A stretch of 64,000 bases of DNA from an uncultured Collinsella sp. (GCA_900545055.1 UQXP01000005.1:1-64000); one strand, 5' to 3'. Numbered from the stretch's first letter, positions 1 through 12,382 are shown. The notes: generated by a model from the sequence alone, not told the origin. A program made the numbers and translations.

Positions 1-580
1 CGCGGATAAAGCCCTCGGAGCCCAAGCGACGCTCGAGCGAGGAAATCGACTCATTGATCAGATACGTCCCCTCGGCGCAGACCGCATTGCAAAAGTCGGC
101 GCGCGCCTCAAAGTAGCAGACGTCTGCGGCGGGAATGAACACCTTTTTGCCCCCGCGATCCACCGTCAGACGCAAAGGCTGGCGCGGAGCGTGGATAACA
201 CGGCGGGCACCCAAGGCTGCCTCGATCTTGTCGAGTGCCTTTGACAGACGTGCGTCCTCGACCGGCTTGACGATATAGTCGACCGCATCGAGGTTATACG
301 CATCGGCGGCAAACTCGGCAAACGCCGTCACAAACACAACCACCGGTGGCGTCTTTAAGTTCTGCAGCGTCTCGGCAAGCTCAATTCCCGAGCGGCCGGG
401 CATCGTGATGTCCAAAAACAACACGTCGGGCTTGCTCGAGAGAATCGACTCCACGGCCTCGGTGACATTGCCTGCCTCGGCAATATGCCCCACGCGCGCG
501 TCCTTCTCCAATAGATAGCGTAGCTCAGCCCTGATGGGAGGCTCGTCATCAACCACCAGGATGTTCCAGCCCTCGGACAT
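1..580 (-). CDS. LytTR-family response regulator (C-terminus beyond window)
   Basis: The frame begins at 580 with MSEGWNILVVDDEPPIRAEL and runs off the left edge after about 193 residues. Residues 5-115 are a CheY-like receiver: the acidic pair is D11/D12, the phospho-acceptor D57 lies in LFLDITMPG, the switch T85 in VFVTAF and K105 in DYIVKP. From about residue 130 the start of a LytTR DNA-binding domain is visible (RLTVDRGGKKVFIPAADVCYFEA). An AGAGGAA ribosome site precedes the ATG. It lies 35 bp after the LytS-like kinase gene on the same strand, so the two form a two-component system. Such pairs usually control nearby membrane or transport genes; the target here is not visible. Confidence 0.9.
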   Translation of the reverse strand, partial: MSEGWNILVVDDEPPIRAELRYLLEKDARVGHIAEAGNVTEAVESILSSKPDVLFLDITMPGRSGIELAETLQNLKTPPVVVFVTAFAEFAADAYNLDAVDYIVKPVEDARLSKALDKIEAALGARRVIHAPRQPLRLTVDRGGKKVFIPAADVCYFEARADFCNAVCAEGTYLINESISSLERRLGSEGFIR

Positions 581-615
581 GTTCGCTTCCTCTCTCTCCT
601 CAATACACTCGCGTG

Positions 616-2007
616 CTACGCCGTCAACGGCGCCGGCTCATGCGGCTCGCCGTTCAGCTCGACGATAACCTGCGTTCCCACGTCCTCCTGGGACTCCACG
701 CGCATGCCGGAATCTTCTCCGTAAAAGAAATGGATGCGCTGAAGCACGTTGAAGAGCGCCAGACCGCACCCTCGCTTGATGGAACCGTCGGCGGTAATGC
801 TCTCGGGCTCCTCTCGGCGATGCTGCTCAAACAGGTGCGCGCAGACTTCTTCGCTCATACCGATGCCGTCGTCTTCGACGATGATCTCCAAACCGTCATC
901 GGTCTCGAAAGCCCTAACATGAATAGAAAGCGGCTCGGTCTCGCGCTGCGCGTGCTTGATGCAGTTTTCGAGCAACGGCTGCAAGATAAACGGCGGCACC
1001 ATGCTGTCGCGCACCTCAAAGTCGATGTCGACCGAAACGCGCAGACGGCCGTCGCCATACCGGGCCTGCATAAGATTGATATAACGAGTGCCCTGTTCCA
1101 CCTCGTGCTCGAGCGTGGTGAGCGTATCGGAGTCAGAAAGTGTCTGACGATAGTAATTGGAAAAGTCGATCAGCAACGATCGCGCCTTGTCGGGCTCGGT
1201 TCGAACGAGCGACACGATGGTGCTGATGGTATTGAATAGAAAATGCGGGTCGACCTGCGACTGCAGGGCGCGAAGCTCCACGCGGGCCGTGAGCTCGTCC
1301 TGGCGCTCGAGCTCAAAGCTGGCGAGCTGCGTGGAAATGAGATCGGCAAAGCCCGAGGCCAACGCCGTCTGGCGCATATCGATGCTGCTCAGACGGGGAT
1401 AATACAGCTCGAGCGTGCCCACGCAATGCCCGCGCACGGTCAGCGGCGCGACAATGCCGGCGCGCAGACGGGGAAAATAGCCGCCCGTCTCGGACGAGGT
1501 ATCGCGCGAAAACACACTCTGCTCGCCGGACTCGATCACGTTGAGCGTGGTCTGCAGCACGACCGGGGTGCCGGCAGGGCACTTTGCCGAGTCCTCGCCC
1601 CAGCTTGCCAACACCTGTTTGCCATCGGTAAAGCAGATGGCAGAGGCGATGGTCTCGGACAGGATAATTTTAGAGGCGCCCAGGGCCGCTTCGGGCGTAA
1701 GGCCGTGCGACGTGTAGGCGAATATTTTTGATGCGATGGCGAGCGTACGGTCGGTTGCGCTCGATGTGAGGTCGTCGGGGACCACAAAGACATACGAGAA
1801 AAAGAAGCACAGCATGACCAGGCCGGCAATAACGACAACGCCCGGAACGGGATTGGGATTATCGGTTAAATCCCAGATAAGCAGCAGGATAAGCGCCGGA
1901 ACGACAATACCGAGCAGGATGGCCTGAACCACATGCTGGGCCGTACGAAAGACCTTGGTAGAGTTGTAGCTCTTGCCCAGAATCAGCCTGTTTAAATCCA
2001 TCGTCAT
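616..2007 (-). CDS. LytS-type sensor histidine kinase with GAF domain
   Basis: A 463-residue membrane sensor kinase of the His_kinase (PF06580) class. Two hydrophobic segments lie at about 27-45 and 56-75, followed by a GAF-like domain (about 85-235) and the kinase core. The phospho-acceptor His is H255 in QSQVDPHFLFNTIS, and the ATP-binding N and G boxes appear as PLLENCIKHA and VEDDGIGM, then GCGLALFNV. It should phosphorylate the LytTR regulator encoded 35 bp downstream. The start at 2007 (MTMDLNR) could instead be the ATG two codons on. The ligand of the GAF domain cannot be told from sequence. Confidence 0.9.
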   Translation of the reverse strand: MTMDLNRLILGKSYNSTKVFRTAQHVVQAILLGIVVPALILLLIWDLTDNPNPVPGVVVIAGLVMLCFFFSYVFVVPDDLTSSATDRTLAIASKIFAYTSHGLTPEAALGASKIILSETIASAICFTDGKQVLASWGEDSAKCPAGTPVVLQTTLNVIESGEQSVFSRDTSSETGGYFPRLRAGIVAPLTVRGHCVGTLELYYPRLSSIDMRQTALASGFADLISTQLASFELERQDELTARVELRALQSQVDPHFLFNTISTIVSLVRTEPDKARSLLIDFSNYYRQTLSDSDTLTTLEHEVEQGTRYINLMQARYGDGRLRVSVDIDFEVRDSMVPPFILQPLLENCIKHAQRETEPLSIHVRAFETDDGLEIIVEDDGIGMSEEVCAHLFEQHRREEPESITADGSIKRGCGLALFNVLQRIHFFYGEDSGMRVESQEDVGTQVIVELNGEPHEPAPLTA

Positions 2008-2038
2008 CCCCTTTTATCTACCGCACCCATAGCAATAA

Positions 2039-2060
2039 AGAGGGCCGCAAGCGACCCTCT
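2039..2060 (-). terminator. Rho-independent terminator after the amidohydrolase
   Basis: On the minus strand AGAGGGTCGC pairs with GCGGCCCTCT around a TT loop (one mismatch) and is followed by TTTATT. It lies 58 bp past the stop of the amidohydrolase gene and upstream of the LytS gene, separating the two transcription units. Confidence 0.75.
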
Positions 2061-2118
2061 CCATTGCATTATGCAATCAAATACTGTGTTTTACATCAAG
2101 CCATCGATGAACGGTAGC

Positions 2119-3396
2119 TTAGGCGCTGTACTTGTTTGCCTCGCCGAAGGTGCCGGCCTCGACAATCCAGCCGTCCTTCATGATGACGTCCATGTTGTCG
2201 GTGTTGAGCACGTGGATGTCGGCGGCGACGTCACCGTTGACGACCAGCAGGTCGGCGCACTTGCCGGCCTCGATGGAACCGGTCTCGTCCTCGATGTGGC
2301 ACATCTTGGCACCGTTGAGGGTGGCGCAGGTGATGGTCTCGACCGGGGTGAAACCGATCTTGTCGACGAACTCGTACATCTCCTCGATGGAGCAGTTGCC
2401 GTACGGGGTGACGAAGGAGAAGGAGTCAGAGCCGATCGTCATGACGACGCCGCGCTTCTTGGCCTCGCGCAGGCAGTCGTAGTTGCGCTGCAGCTCCTTC
2501 TCGACCAAGGTGCCCTCGTACTTGTCGTGCAGCTCGGGGACGTAGACGGGCGGATAGGTGGCGTACCAGGTGGGCAGGAAGGCGATCGTCGGGGTGAAGA
2601 AGGTGCCCTGCTCGGCCATGAGGTCCATGGTGCGCTCATCGATATCGAAGCCGTGAATCAGCTGCTCGCAGCCAAAGCGAACGGAATCGTAGGCAGCGGC
2701 GTGGTTGTTGTAGCAGTGGCTCCACACGGGGATTCCGACCATCTTGGCCTCTTCGACCACGGCCTGAATCTCCTCGGAGCAGTAGTGCTGGTCGCGGCCG
2801 GAGTCCCAGCGCCAGATGCCGCCACCGGTAGCCCAGATCTTGATGGCATCGGGGTTCTCGCGCAGGCGACGACGGACGGCCTTGCGCAGATCCCAAGGAC
2901 CGTCGACCTGATCGCCCCAAGGGTGCGATTCCTTGTTGAGCTCCTGGCTGCAGTGGTGGGAGTCGCCGTGGCCGGCAACGCGGCAGAAGCCAAGGCCGGT
3001 GGCCAGAACGCGCGGGCCCTTGAAGACGCCCTTGTCGATGCAGTCACGGATCTGGATACCAAAGCGGCCGATCTCGCAGACGGTGGTGAGGCCGTGGGTG
3101 AGGCAGTCGTAGGCCTGCTTGACGGCGACGGCCTGCTTCTCGAGGAGCGGCTGCATGACCCAGTCGGTGTCATCGTCGGTCAAGTTGCCCGAGAAGTGCA
3201 GGTGGGTGTCGATCAGGCCGGGAAGGACGGTCTTGCCGGCGGCGTCGATGACCTCAACGCCCTCGGGAAGGTCCTGCATGGCGCCGGCGTACTCGATCTT
3301 GCCGTTGTCGTCGACGAGAACGAGGGAGTTCTCGACCGGCTCGGCACCGGTACCGTCGATGAGCTTGCCGCCAACGATTGCATACTTAGTGGACAT
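2119..3396 (-). CDS. Metal-dependent amidohydrolase (imidazolonepropionase/prolidase-like)
   Basis: A 425-residue member of the amidohydrolase superfamily. The N-terminal metal site HxH is H65/H67 in GLIDTHLHFSG, further metal ligands are likely the His in WSHCYNNH and in QLIHGFD, and the catalytic Asp lies in TIGSDSF near the C-terminus. Length and motif order resemble cytosolic members that hydrolyse cyclic amides or Xaa-Pro type dipeptides; the substrate cannot be assigned. An AAGGAGG ribosome site sits just before the ATG at 3396. The gene follows an APC amino-acid permease on the same strand (131 bp apart), suggesting that an imported amino acid or peptide derivative is the substrate. 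Confidence 0.85.
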   Translation of the reverse strand: MSTKYAIVGGKLIDGTGAEPVENSLVLVDDNGKIEYAGAMQDLPEGVEVIDAAGKTVLPGLIDTHLHFSGNLTDDDTDWVMQPLLEKQAVAVKQAYDCLTHGLTTVCEIGRFGIQIRDCIDKGVFKGPRVLATGLGFCRVAGHGDSHHCSQELNKESHPWGDQVDGPWDLRKAVRRRLRENPDAIKIWATGGGIWRWDSGRDQHYCSEEIQAVVEEAKMVGIPVWSHCYNNHAAAYDSVRFGCEQLIHGFDIDERTMDLMAEQGTFFTPTIAFLPTWYATYPPVYVPELHDKYEGTLVEKELQRNYDCLREAKKRGVVMTIGSDSFSFVTPYGNCSIEEMYEFVDKIGFTPVETITCATLNGAKMCHIEDETGSIEAGKCADLLVVNGDVAADIHVLNTDNMDVIMKDGWIVEAGTFGEANKYSA

Positions 3397-3527
3397 GGTT
3401 CCTCCTTATGGATCCATATAGTGGGCGAGGCCGTGTTGGGTTAAGGCCTCACAAAGCTACCCAAGTGGCGCCGGGTTCGGTGCGCGGGAGAGAGGATTCC
3501 GCGCACCCGATCCGCCCCGGCTCGGCG

Positions 3528-4979
3528 TTACTTTTTGCGGGAATTGGTGAATGCCATGAGGCCCAGACCGACGACCAGCCAGCCGATCACGATGCTCCAC
3601 TCCACCATGTTGAGGGAGGCGGGAGAGAACGGGATCACGAGCAGGCCGATGATGACGGCACAGGCAGCGACAGCAAGGCTGATGCCAAACTTGCCGCCGG
3701 GCACCTCGTAGGGACGAGGCAAGTCGGGCTCGGTGAAGCGCATGCGCAGGCAGGCGAGAGCGACCATGCCGCAGGAGAAAATGAAGGCGAGAGCCGACAC
3801 ATTGGTCAGGGGGATGAGCATGTTCTTGCCCAGGAACGGACCGACGACGGTGATGACGCCCAGAACGGCGCAGGCGAGCTTGGGAGCGCCGGAGTTGGGA
3901 TCGACCTCGGCGAACTTCTCGGGCAGCTGGCCCTTGCGGCCCATGGCGAGCATGATGCGGCTCGTGGCACCGTAGAAGGAGTTCATCGGGCCCATGGGTC
4001 CAAGCGTGGCAATGACGAGCATGGCCAGGTACAGGAGCATGTTGATGCCCTTGAGGCAGGCAAGCGCGGGAACCGGGCTCTTAACAAACTCATGCCAGTC
4101 GAGGATGGTGCCGAACGAGTAGATGCAGACCATGTAGAAGCCGCCGGCGGCCAGCAGGGCCAGGGAGATGATCTTGCCGAACTTGTTCCAGTTGAGGCCC
4201 TCGGCAGCTTCCTCAGCCTGCTGAGGAATGGTGTCGAAGCCGGCGTAGAAGAACGGGGTCAGAACCAGGACCGACACGATGCCGGCGACCAGGCTGGTGC
4301 CCTCGGTGGCGGCCTTGCCGCCGCCAGCACCGGTGACCTGGGAGAACACGGGCATGGCGTTTTCCGGCGATCCGGTGAACAGCGAGACGCCCATGGCGAG
4401 CAGCATGCCGCAGAGCAGGGCCTTGGTCAAGAAGGCCTGGAGCTTGGCAGCCGAGCTGGCACCGCGGAAGTTGAGGAAGATGACGTAGGCTGCAAAGCCG
4501 AGCGCGATCAGCGTCGGGAACAGATAAACGTCGGCGCCCAAGATGGTGTAGAGCTTGACGGCGCGCAGCCACTCAAGACCGGGCAGGCTGCCGAACATCT
4601 CGGACACAAGGGTCGAAATGGCGATAGCCTCCCACGGGCACAGGATGCCGTTGCCTAGGGCCAGGAGCCAACCGGTGATGTAGCTCATCGTACGGCCAAA
4701 GCTACGATCGACATACTCGACGATGCCGCCCGAGATGGGGATAGCAGCCGTGAGCTCACCAAAAACAGCTCCGACGGGCACGAGGAAGATTGCACCCAAG
4801 AGGAATGCGATCATAGCGGGAACGGGACCGCCGCCCACGACCATCCAGTCGCCGACTTGCAGAACCCAACCGGTACCGATGATGGCACCGAAACCGATGG
4901 TGAAGAAGTTCCAGAGCGAAAGCGTTTTCTTCATGCCGCCGTCGCCCTCGACTGCAACTTCTGCGTTCTTGTCCGCCAT
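3528..4979 (-). CDS. APC-family amino-acid permease
   Basis: A 483-residue polytopic protein with about 12 hydrophobic helices. The first helix carries the family signature in LWNFFTIGFGAIIGTGWVLQVG, in which GxG residues bind the substrate amino and carboxyl groups, and a second conserved stretch is PISGGIVEYVDRSFG. The chosen start (MADKNAEV, 4979) has AAAGGAGGGG immediately upstream; the frame is open 16 codons further but without a ribosome site. It would import an amino acid or exchange one for its product at the cytoplasmic membrane. It probably shares a transcript with the downstream amidohydrolase. Substrate unknown. Confidence 0.88.
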   Translation of the reverse strand: MADKNAEVAVEGDGGMKKTLSLWNFFTIGFGAIIGTGWVLQVGDWMVVGGGPVPAMIAFLLGAIFLVPVGAVFGELTAAIPISGGIVEYVDRSFGRTMSYITGWLLALGNGILCPWEAIAISTLVSEMFGSLPGLEWLRAVKLYTILGADVYLFPTLIALGFAAYVIFLNFRGASSAAKLQAFLTKALLCGMLLAMGVSLFTGSPENAMPVFSQVTGAGGGKAATEGTSLVAGIVSVLVLTPFFYAGFDTIPQQAEEAAEGLNWNKFGKIISLALLAAGGFYMVCIYSFGTILDWHEFVKSPVPALACLKGINMLLYLAMLVIATLGPMGPMNSFYGATSRIMLAMGRKGQLPEKFAEVDPNSGAPKLACAVLGVITVVGPFLGKNMLIPLTNVSALAFIFSCGMVALACLRMRFTEPDLPRPYEVPGGKFGISLAVAACAVIIGLLVIPFSPASLNMVEWSIVIGWLVVGLGLMAFTNSRKK

Positions 4980-5334
4980 TGTTCCCCTCCTTTCCTTTTT
5001 GACGCCCCTTGGCGTCACCCCTTGCACGGCCTGTTTTGCCGTGCACTTTTATTTCGTGGCTTTAAGATACGGCCTTGGCACAGCAACGCCACTCGTAGCT
5101 CGACCGAAGGCAGAACTGCAAAACGAGCGGCACCGTTTTTGGGACGAACGGCGAGAGACGTCATTCGTCTTGGACACTTTCATCTTGTCTGTTTTTGAAT
5201 ACCCGTTGCCGTGACGCTTGGCGCGCGGCGCGGCAACGTTCGTACCATTTGTCAGGCTTTTGGTGCGCATACCCATGTGTCGTGCATCTTTTTATGTAGG
5301 ATAGACAAGTTACACATGAGGCAAGGTGATTCAA
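4980..5334. other. Intergenic region between divergent genes
   Basis: About 355 bp between the permease (minus) and the peptidase (plus). It must hold both promoters, but I could not pick convincing -35/-10 pairs. No coding frame with plausible codon use or known RNA was seen. Confidence 0.5.
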
Positions 5335-6336
5335 ATGGCATACGGATACAATGACGGCGACCAACGGCCACAAAGTGTGCGCCTTGCCGGCCGCACCACG
5401 CCAACGCCCAGAAGCACCCCCGACAACGACAACCCGCAGCGCTCCCAAGAGCAGCCCGGGGCTTCTTCGCGGCAACAAAGCCGTACCGTGCAGCAGTCAG
5501 ACCGCGTGAGCACGAGCACGCGCCAACGCCAGACCGACTCATCGCAGCCGCGCCGCTACGATCGCCGTAAGACCGACTACTACGTTAAACGCTCCTTTTC
5601 GCGACCTCAACGCGATCGCGGCAATTCCGCCCCTCGCTCCGCGTCGCGCACCACAAGCCATGCGCTTCCGGCCCGCCGCCTACGCCTTGCGCTTTGCTCC
5701 ATTGCCGCCTGCCTCGTCTTTGTGTTTTTGGGATCCTGTATCTCCCACGGATCAGCCGGTCTTGAGCCCACTGCCGAGGACAGGCTGCTTAAAGCTCCCG
5801 TCGCGCCCGGTTACTCCTTTGCGTTCTCGACCCCACGCTCGCAATGGCAGGCCGGCACCATGCCCCACATCTACCAAATTGACCCCGCATGGTCGGAGCT
5901 GCCCTATGCCGGTGGCACTATTCGCGAAAACGCTTGCGGTCCCACTTGCCTCACCATGGTCTATATCTTTAAGACCGGCCACGCCGATAAGACGCCGGTC
6001 GATATATGCGCACTGGCCGAAGCCGGCAACTACGCCCCCACTGGTGCCACCGAGTGGTCGTTTATGACAGGCGGTGCGTGGCAGCTGGGGCTCAACGGAA
6101 CACAGCTCTATAACGATCGCGAATCGATTACCCAAGCACTTCGCTCGGGTGCGCCCGTCATCGCCGCAGTGCGCCCCGGTACGTTTACCAACGTAGGCCA
6201 CTACATCGTGCTCTACGGCATCGACGATGCCAACCAGATTGGCGTCTACGACCCCAACTCGGCCAGCCGCAGCGCCCGTCGCTGGGGCGTCGTAGAGGTC
6301 CTCAACGAAGTCGAAGCCATGTGGGCCTACTACTAG
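5335..6336 (+). CDS. Membrane-anchored C39-like cysteine peptidase
   Basis: A 333-residue protein. The first ~110 residues are Arg/Gln/Ser-rich and look disordered; a single hydrophobic segment follows (LCSIAACLVFVFLGSCI), then an extracellular domain of the Peptidase_C39_2 type. The likely nucleophile is the first Cys in ENACGPTCL (about residue 201) and the His lies in VGHYIVLYGI (about 288), with YDPNS following as in the family. It probably cleaves peptides or remodels the surface outside the cell. The ATG at 5335 is preferred over GTG at 5326 because AAGG lies 8 nt upstream. Its TAG stop is the first triplet of the inverted-repeat element that follows. Confidence 0.8.
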   Translation: MAYGYNDGDQRPQSVRLAGRTTPTPRSTPDNDNPQRSQEQPGASSRQQSRTVQQSDRVSTSTRQRQTDSSQPRRYDRRKTDYYVKRSFSRPQRDRGNSAPRSASRTTSHALPARRLRLALCSIAACLVFVFLGSCISHGSAGLEPTAEDRLLKAPVAPGYSFAFSTPRSQWQAGTMPHIYQIDPAWSELPYAGGTIRENACGPTCLTMVYIFKTGHADKTPVDICALAEAGNYAPTGATEWSFMTGGAWQLGLNGTQLYNDRESITQALRSGAPVIAAVRPGTFTNVGHYIVLYGIDDANQIGVYDPNSASRSARRWGVVEVLNEVEAMWAYY

Positions 6337-6630
6337 TCATTGGGGACAGACTTAAATGAGTGGTCTCTGGCTGCCTGGAACTGCTGGCACGGAAAATGCA
6401 TCCCGCTTTGAAGTTCGATAGCGGGATGCACTTTCCGCGCACGGCCTGTTTGGGAAACTACGTTCCACTTTCCGGCAACATTCCGGGATGCATTTTCCGG
6501 TTGAGGCCCTCAAGGGAAACCATGTCCCATGTTGGACGCTCATTCTGGGATGTGCTTTCCGCAGTTGATCGATGCGGCCTTTAAGGACTGTCCCAAGCTG
6601 CCGGCAGGAAAGGAACGTCCCCAATGACTA
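6334..6630. repeat. 297-bp palindromic element with 14-bp terminal inverted repeats
   Basis: The ends are perfect inverted repeats: TAGTCATTGGGGAC at 6334-6347 and its complement at 6617-6630. Inside are six alternating modules of the type GGAAA(N)TCCC and its inverse, at 6391-6404, 6423-6436, 6453-6466, 6485-6498, 6515-6528 and 6547-6560, which pair as three hairpins; the first pair matches at 16 of 17 positions. The structure resembles a non-autonomous (MITE or REP-like) element. Its first three bases are the stop codon of the preceding gene. No protein of its own is credible. Confidence 0.75.
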
Positions 6631-6674
6631 CCCACAGAATGAGGGTCTCATCGGGGACTAGGTAAATAGCAAAA

Positions 6675-6704
6675 GCCCCCGCGGCCGAAGCGGACCGCGG
6701 GGGC
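6675..6704 (-). terminator. Terminator of the beta-glucoside operon
   Basis: On the minus strand GCCCCCGCGG pairs with CCGCGGGGGC across a short loop and is followed by TTTTGCTATTT. It lies 17 bp past the stop of the 6-phospho-beta-glucosidase gene. The tail AATAGCAAAAGCCCC is shared with the terminator at 12479. Confidence 0.85.
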
Positions 6705-6720
6705 AGCAGACTTGCAAGGG

Positions 6721-9526
<2,806 letters not shown>

Positions 9527-9535
9527 GGTTGCCTC

Positions 9536-9829
9536 CTAACCCAACAGCGACTGGGCGAGTGCCAGCACGTTGGCGGCGTTGCCCATGCCGTAGTCCTGTG
9601 CGGGGATGACCGCGGTCGGCTTACCGCTCCCCTGCTTGACGGTGTTGAGCTGGTAGGACACCTGCGGCCCCAAGAGCAGCACGTCATAATTGGCGCACGT
9701 CTCCTGATACTCGCCGATACCCACCGCATCGATATCGAGCTCGATGCCGTTTTGCTCCGCATATTTCTCGAGTTTCTTCATCAGAATGCTTGTAGACAGA
9801 CCAGCTGCGCAAACAAGAAGGATCTTCAT
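9536..9829 (-). CDS. celA: PTS lactose/cellobiose-family EIIB
   Basis: A 97-residue cytosolic EIIB. The phosphorylated Cys is C7 in MKILLVCAAGLSTSILMKK, and the phosphoryl-binding loop follows. The start at 9829 puts the Cys where the family has it; six extra codons upstream are open but add nothing recognisable. It passes phosphate from EIIA to the sugar carried by EIIC. Second of three PTS subunits in the operon. Confidence 0.92.
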   Translation of the reverse strand: MKILLVCAAGLSTSILMKKLEKYAEQNGIELDIDAVGIGEYQETCANYDVLLLGPQVSYQLNTVKQGSGKPTAVIPAQDYGMGNAANVLALAQSLLG

Positions 9830-9875
9830 AAGGGATTCCCTTCGCATTGATTGGTTGGATAGTCACCGCACGCCG

Positions 9876-10202
9876 CTAGGCGTTCTTGGTTGCAGTGCGC
9901 TCATACAGGCAGATCAGCTCCTGCACGAGCTCCTGAGCAAGCATGGAGCACATGAGGTGGTCCTGAGCATGGACCAGCAACACATCCACCGACAGATGCT
10001 CGCCCGCTGCCTCAGTCGAAAGCAGCTGCGTTTGGATGTGGTGAGCCTTGATTCCCGCATCCTTTGACTGCTTCATGAGTTTGGCGGCGGCGTCAAAATC
10101 CCCCGCCTTTGCCTTTTCAAGGGCTTCGAAGGCAAGGCTGCGTGCCTCTCCCGCTGCAGCGACCAGCTGAAACGAAACCATCTCGGTTCCCTGATCGTCC
10201 AT
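9876..10202 (-). CDS. celC: PTS lactose/cellobiose-family EIIA
   Basis: A 108-residue helical EIIA of the PTS_IIA_lac family. The active-site His is H78 in LLVHAQDHLM, exactly where the lactose EIIA has it, with the trimer-stabilising region AHHIQTQLLSTEA before it. GGAGAGGA precedes the ATG at 10202. First PTS gene after the regulator, from which it is separated by 119 bp that probably contain the operon promoter. Confidence 0.92.
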   Translation of the reverse strand: MDDQGTEMVSFQLVAAAGEARSLAFEALEKAKAGDFDAAAKLMKQSKDAGIKAHHIQTQLLSTEAAGEHLSVDVLLVHAQDHLMCSMLAQELVQELICLYERTATKNA

Positions 10203-10321
10203 AACGGTCTCCTCTCCCGTGATGTTTGGTTTGTACTTGAATATTCGAAACGCCTATCTCCCGCCCGCAATCCTCGAGGTTTATTGCAGGTAGACTGACA
10301 GGGTCATCGACAAAAGAAGTC

Positions 10322-12217
10322 TTAAGCCGTATGCGCTTGCACAAGCGCCATCAGCTCATGCCAGGACCGGCGCTCGCGTAGGCGCTCGACCCCCTGGCGG
10401 TCCATAAAGATCTCGGCGAGCAGTGAGCTCAAGATCCGCGCCTCATCGCCGCCCGACCGGGCAAACGACACCATAAAGACGGTATCGACCTCATGGCCGT
10501 ATTCGTCCCAAAGAATGGGATGTTCGAGCAGGCCCACGGTAACAAAGGCCTCGGCGCTCAAGGGATGCATCCCATGGGGCATGGCTACCCCATTGCCAAA
10601 CGAGGTGGCGCTCGCGCTCTCGCGCTCGGCGACCTCTTGGGCAAACTGGGCATCGACACGGCCGCTCTCGACGGCGCGCTCGGAGAGATATCGGAGAACG
10701 GCCTGCTTCGACGACGCCTCAACGCGGTTGAAGAACAGGGCACGGCTAAAGAAAGAGCTCACGGAGTCCGATTGCGCAGTGTCGTCGCTCAGCACCTTGC
10801 GGATAGCGTTGACATCGCTCGTCTCCAAGAAGAAATCGGCCTCGCGGACGGGCACGGGCAACTTGACGTTGAGCGGCACCGTTGTGAACACGTAGTCGAT
10901 ATGCGAAAAATCGAACGTTCCCACGCGGGCGACATCGCATGTCTCAATCGAATCGATATACATGCCAAACTGCTTGCGGTACTGGTGCTCGAGCATACGG
11001 GCGCTTCCCGCTCCCGAGGCGCACACGATCAGGATGCGTTTGCGACGCGGCTGGTCGGCTTGCTGCTCGAGGGCCAGGGCAAATGCCATGGCGATGTAGC
11101 CGAGCTCTTCATCAGAGGGCTGGCTGCCAAAATGACGCTCAAGTACCTGCGAGGTGCCAGCTGCCATCGAATAGGCCAACGGAAACCTCGTCTTGATATC
11201 GGACAGCATGGGGTTATCCATATGCATGTGATATTCAAGGCGATAGCCCAGAGGGCCGATATGCCGAGCAAGGTTCATGCGAAGTTCAAGATCGCCGCTA
11301 AAGTCAAACCTAAACTCATCGTTGACCGCACGTACCATCTCGGAAGCAATCTCCCACATCTCGTCCGAGATAACGGCAGAGCCCTTCTCGGGCACGCCCG
11401 TGCCCCTGCCGAGCAAATGGATTGCGATAAAGGCAACCTCTTCTCGGGGCATGCTCACGCCCAGGGCATCCTTGATGTTTGCGGCAATCTGGAAAGCCGC
11501 GGCGTATTCGCGCGTTCCCTCCAGTTTTTGAACGTCCGATTCTGCAGCTGGGACATAGCAGCCCTGCTCGATGCGGCCAAGAGCAATGTAAAGATGCATG
11601 ATGAGATTGCGGGATGCCAGCGAGCTCACCGTGACGGGCGAGGCCGTCAGAGCATCGTCCACACATGCGGCGATGGCCCGCAGGCGCTCGGCGAGCTTTG
11701 CATCGTCGGTGTCGGGCAACACGGGCCTCACCAGCGAGGCCAGGCACAGGCGCCGCTGCGACTCCCCGCCCGCAACGCGGATTCCGTAGCGTGGGCGCTT
11801 TTCGAGCGTTAAGTCAAATTGGGCGAGTTTCTGCTCTACCAGACGCATGTCATTGGACAGAGTTCGCGCCGAAACGTAGAGTAAATCCGCATACTCCTCA
11901 ATCGTCACCCACTGGGACCGCATGAGGAGGTCGTTAAGAAGGAAGGACACACGGCCGTCGCGCGTATCAGGAATGCCCGGATGGGCCAGAGCCGCACCGT
12001 CCAGCAAGCGAGCAAGCTCATCTGCACGTGCAACATCGATACGATACTGCCCCTTGCTGCCAACGATGCGTGCAACCCCTGCAAGGTTGTCGTTTGCGCG
12101 ATGGATATAGTTTCTCACGGCGCGCTCGCTTACCTCGAGACGCTTGGCAAGTACCGCGACAGCGACAGGCTGAGCGTCCTCGATCATATTTACAAGCTGC
12201 TTGACGCGAGCATCCAT
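10322..12217 (-). CDS. PRD-containing transcriptional activator of the PTS operon (LicR/MtlR type)
   Basis: A 631-residue BglG-family activator. Two N-terminal helix-turn-helix regions (about 17-45, AKRLEVSERAVRNYI; about 98-125) are followed by two PTS-regulation domains, an EIIB-like domain (Cys in LIVCASGAGSAR, about residue 399) and a C-terminal EIIA domain (His in GNGVAMPHGM, about 550). Such proteins sense PTS flux through phosphorylation and switch on the adjacent operon. In the second PRD the usual late His reads YIAMAFALALE, so one regulatory phosphorylation site may be lost. GGAAAGGAGGAGG precedes the ATG. It is the first gene of the 12.2-6.7 kb locus. Confidence 0.9.
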   Translation of the reverse strand: MDARVKQLVNMIEDAQPVAVAVLAKRLEVSERAVRNYIHRANDNLAGVARIVGSKGQYRIDVARADELARLLDGAALAHPGIPDTRDGRVSFLLNDLLMRSQWVTIEEYADLLYVSARTLSNDMRLVEQKLAQFDLTLEKRPRYGIRVAGGESQRRLCLASLVRPVLPDTDDAKLAERLRAIAACVDDALTASPVTVSSLASRNLIMHLYIALGRIEQGCYVPAAESDVQKLEGTREYAAAFQIAANIKDALGVSMPREEVAFIAIHLLGRGTGVPEKGSAVISDEMWEIASEMVRAVNDEFRFDFSGDLELRMNLARHIGPLGYRLEYHMHMDNPMLSDIKTRFPLAYSMAAGTSQVLERHFGSQPSDEELGYIAMAFALALEQQADQPRRKRILIVCASGAGSARMLEHQYRKQFGMYIDSIETCDVARVGTFDFSHIDYVFTTVPLNVKLPVPVREADFFLETSDVNAIRKVLSDDTAQSDSVSSFFSRALFFNRVEASSKQAVLRYLSERAVESGRVDAQFAQEVAERESASATSFGNGVAMPHGMHPLSAEAFVTVGLLEHPILWDEYGHEVDTVFMVSFARSGGDEARILSSLLAEIFMDRQGVERLRERRSWHELMALVQAHTA

Positions 12218-12382
12218 GTCCTCCTCCTTTCCCTGCGTCTAGTCTAACGCGGTAAAGAATGACACTCCACGTCGCGCTCGTTCCGCCAACTCGGAACAGG
12301 TTGCGGGGAGTCCAGCCGAACTTATAGGGAGCACGGAGAAAGGGCCCGAAAGCCATGTGCCGGTGTGAGATGCGCTTTCCGC

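Noticed and set aside
3475..3511. Terminator between permease and amidohydrolase
   Set aside because: A GC-rich hairpin exists but has a bulge and no T run, so co-transcription remains more likely.
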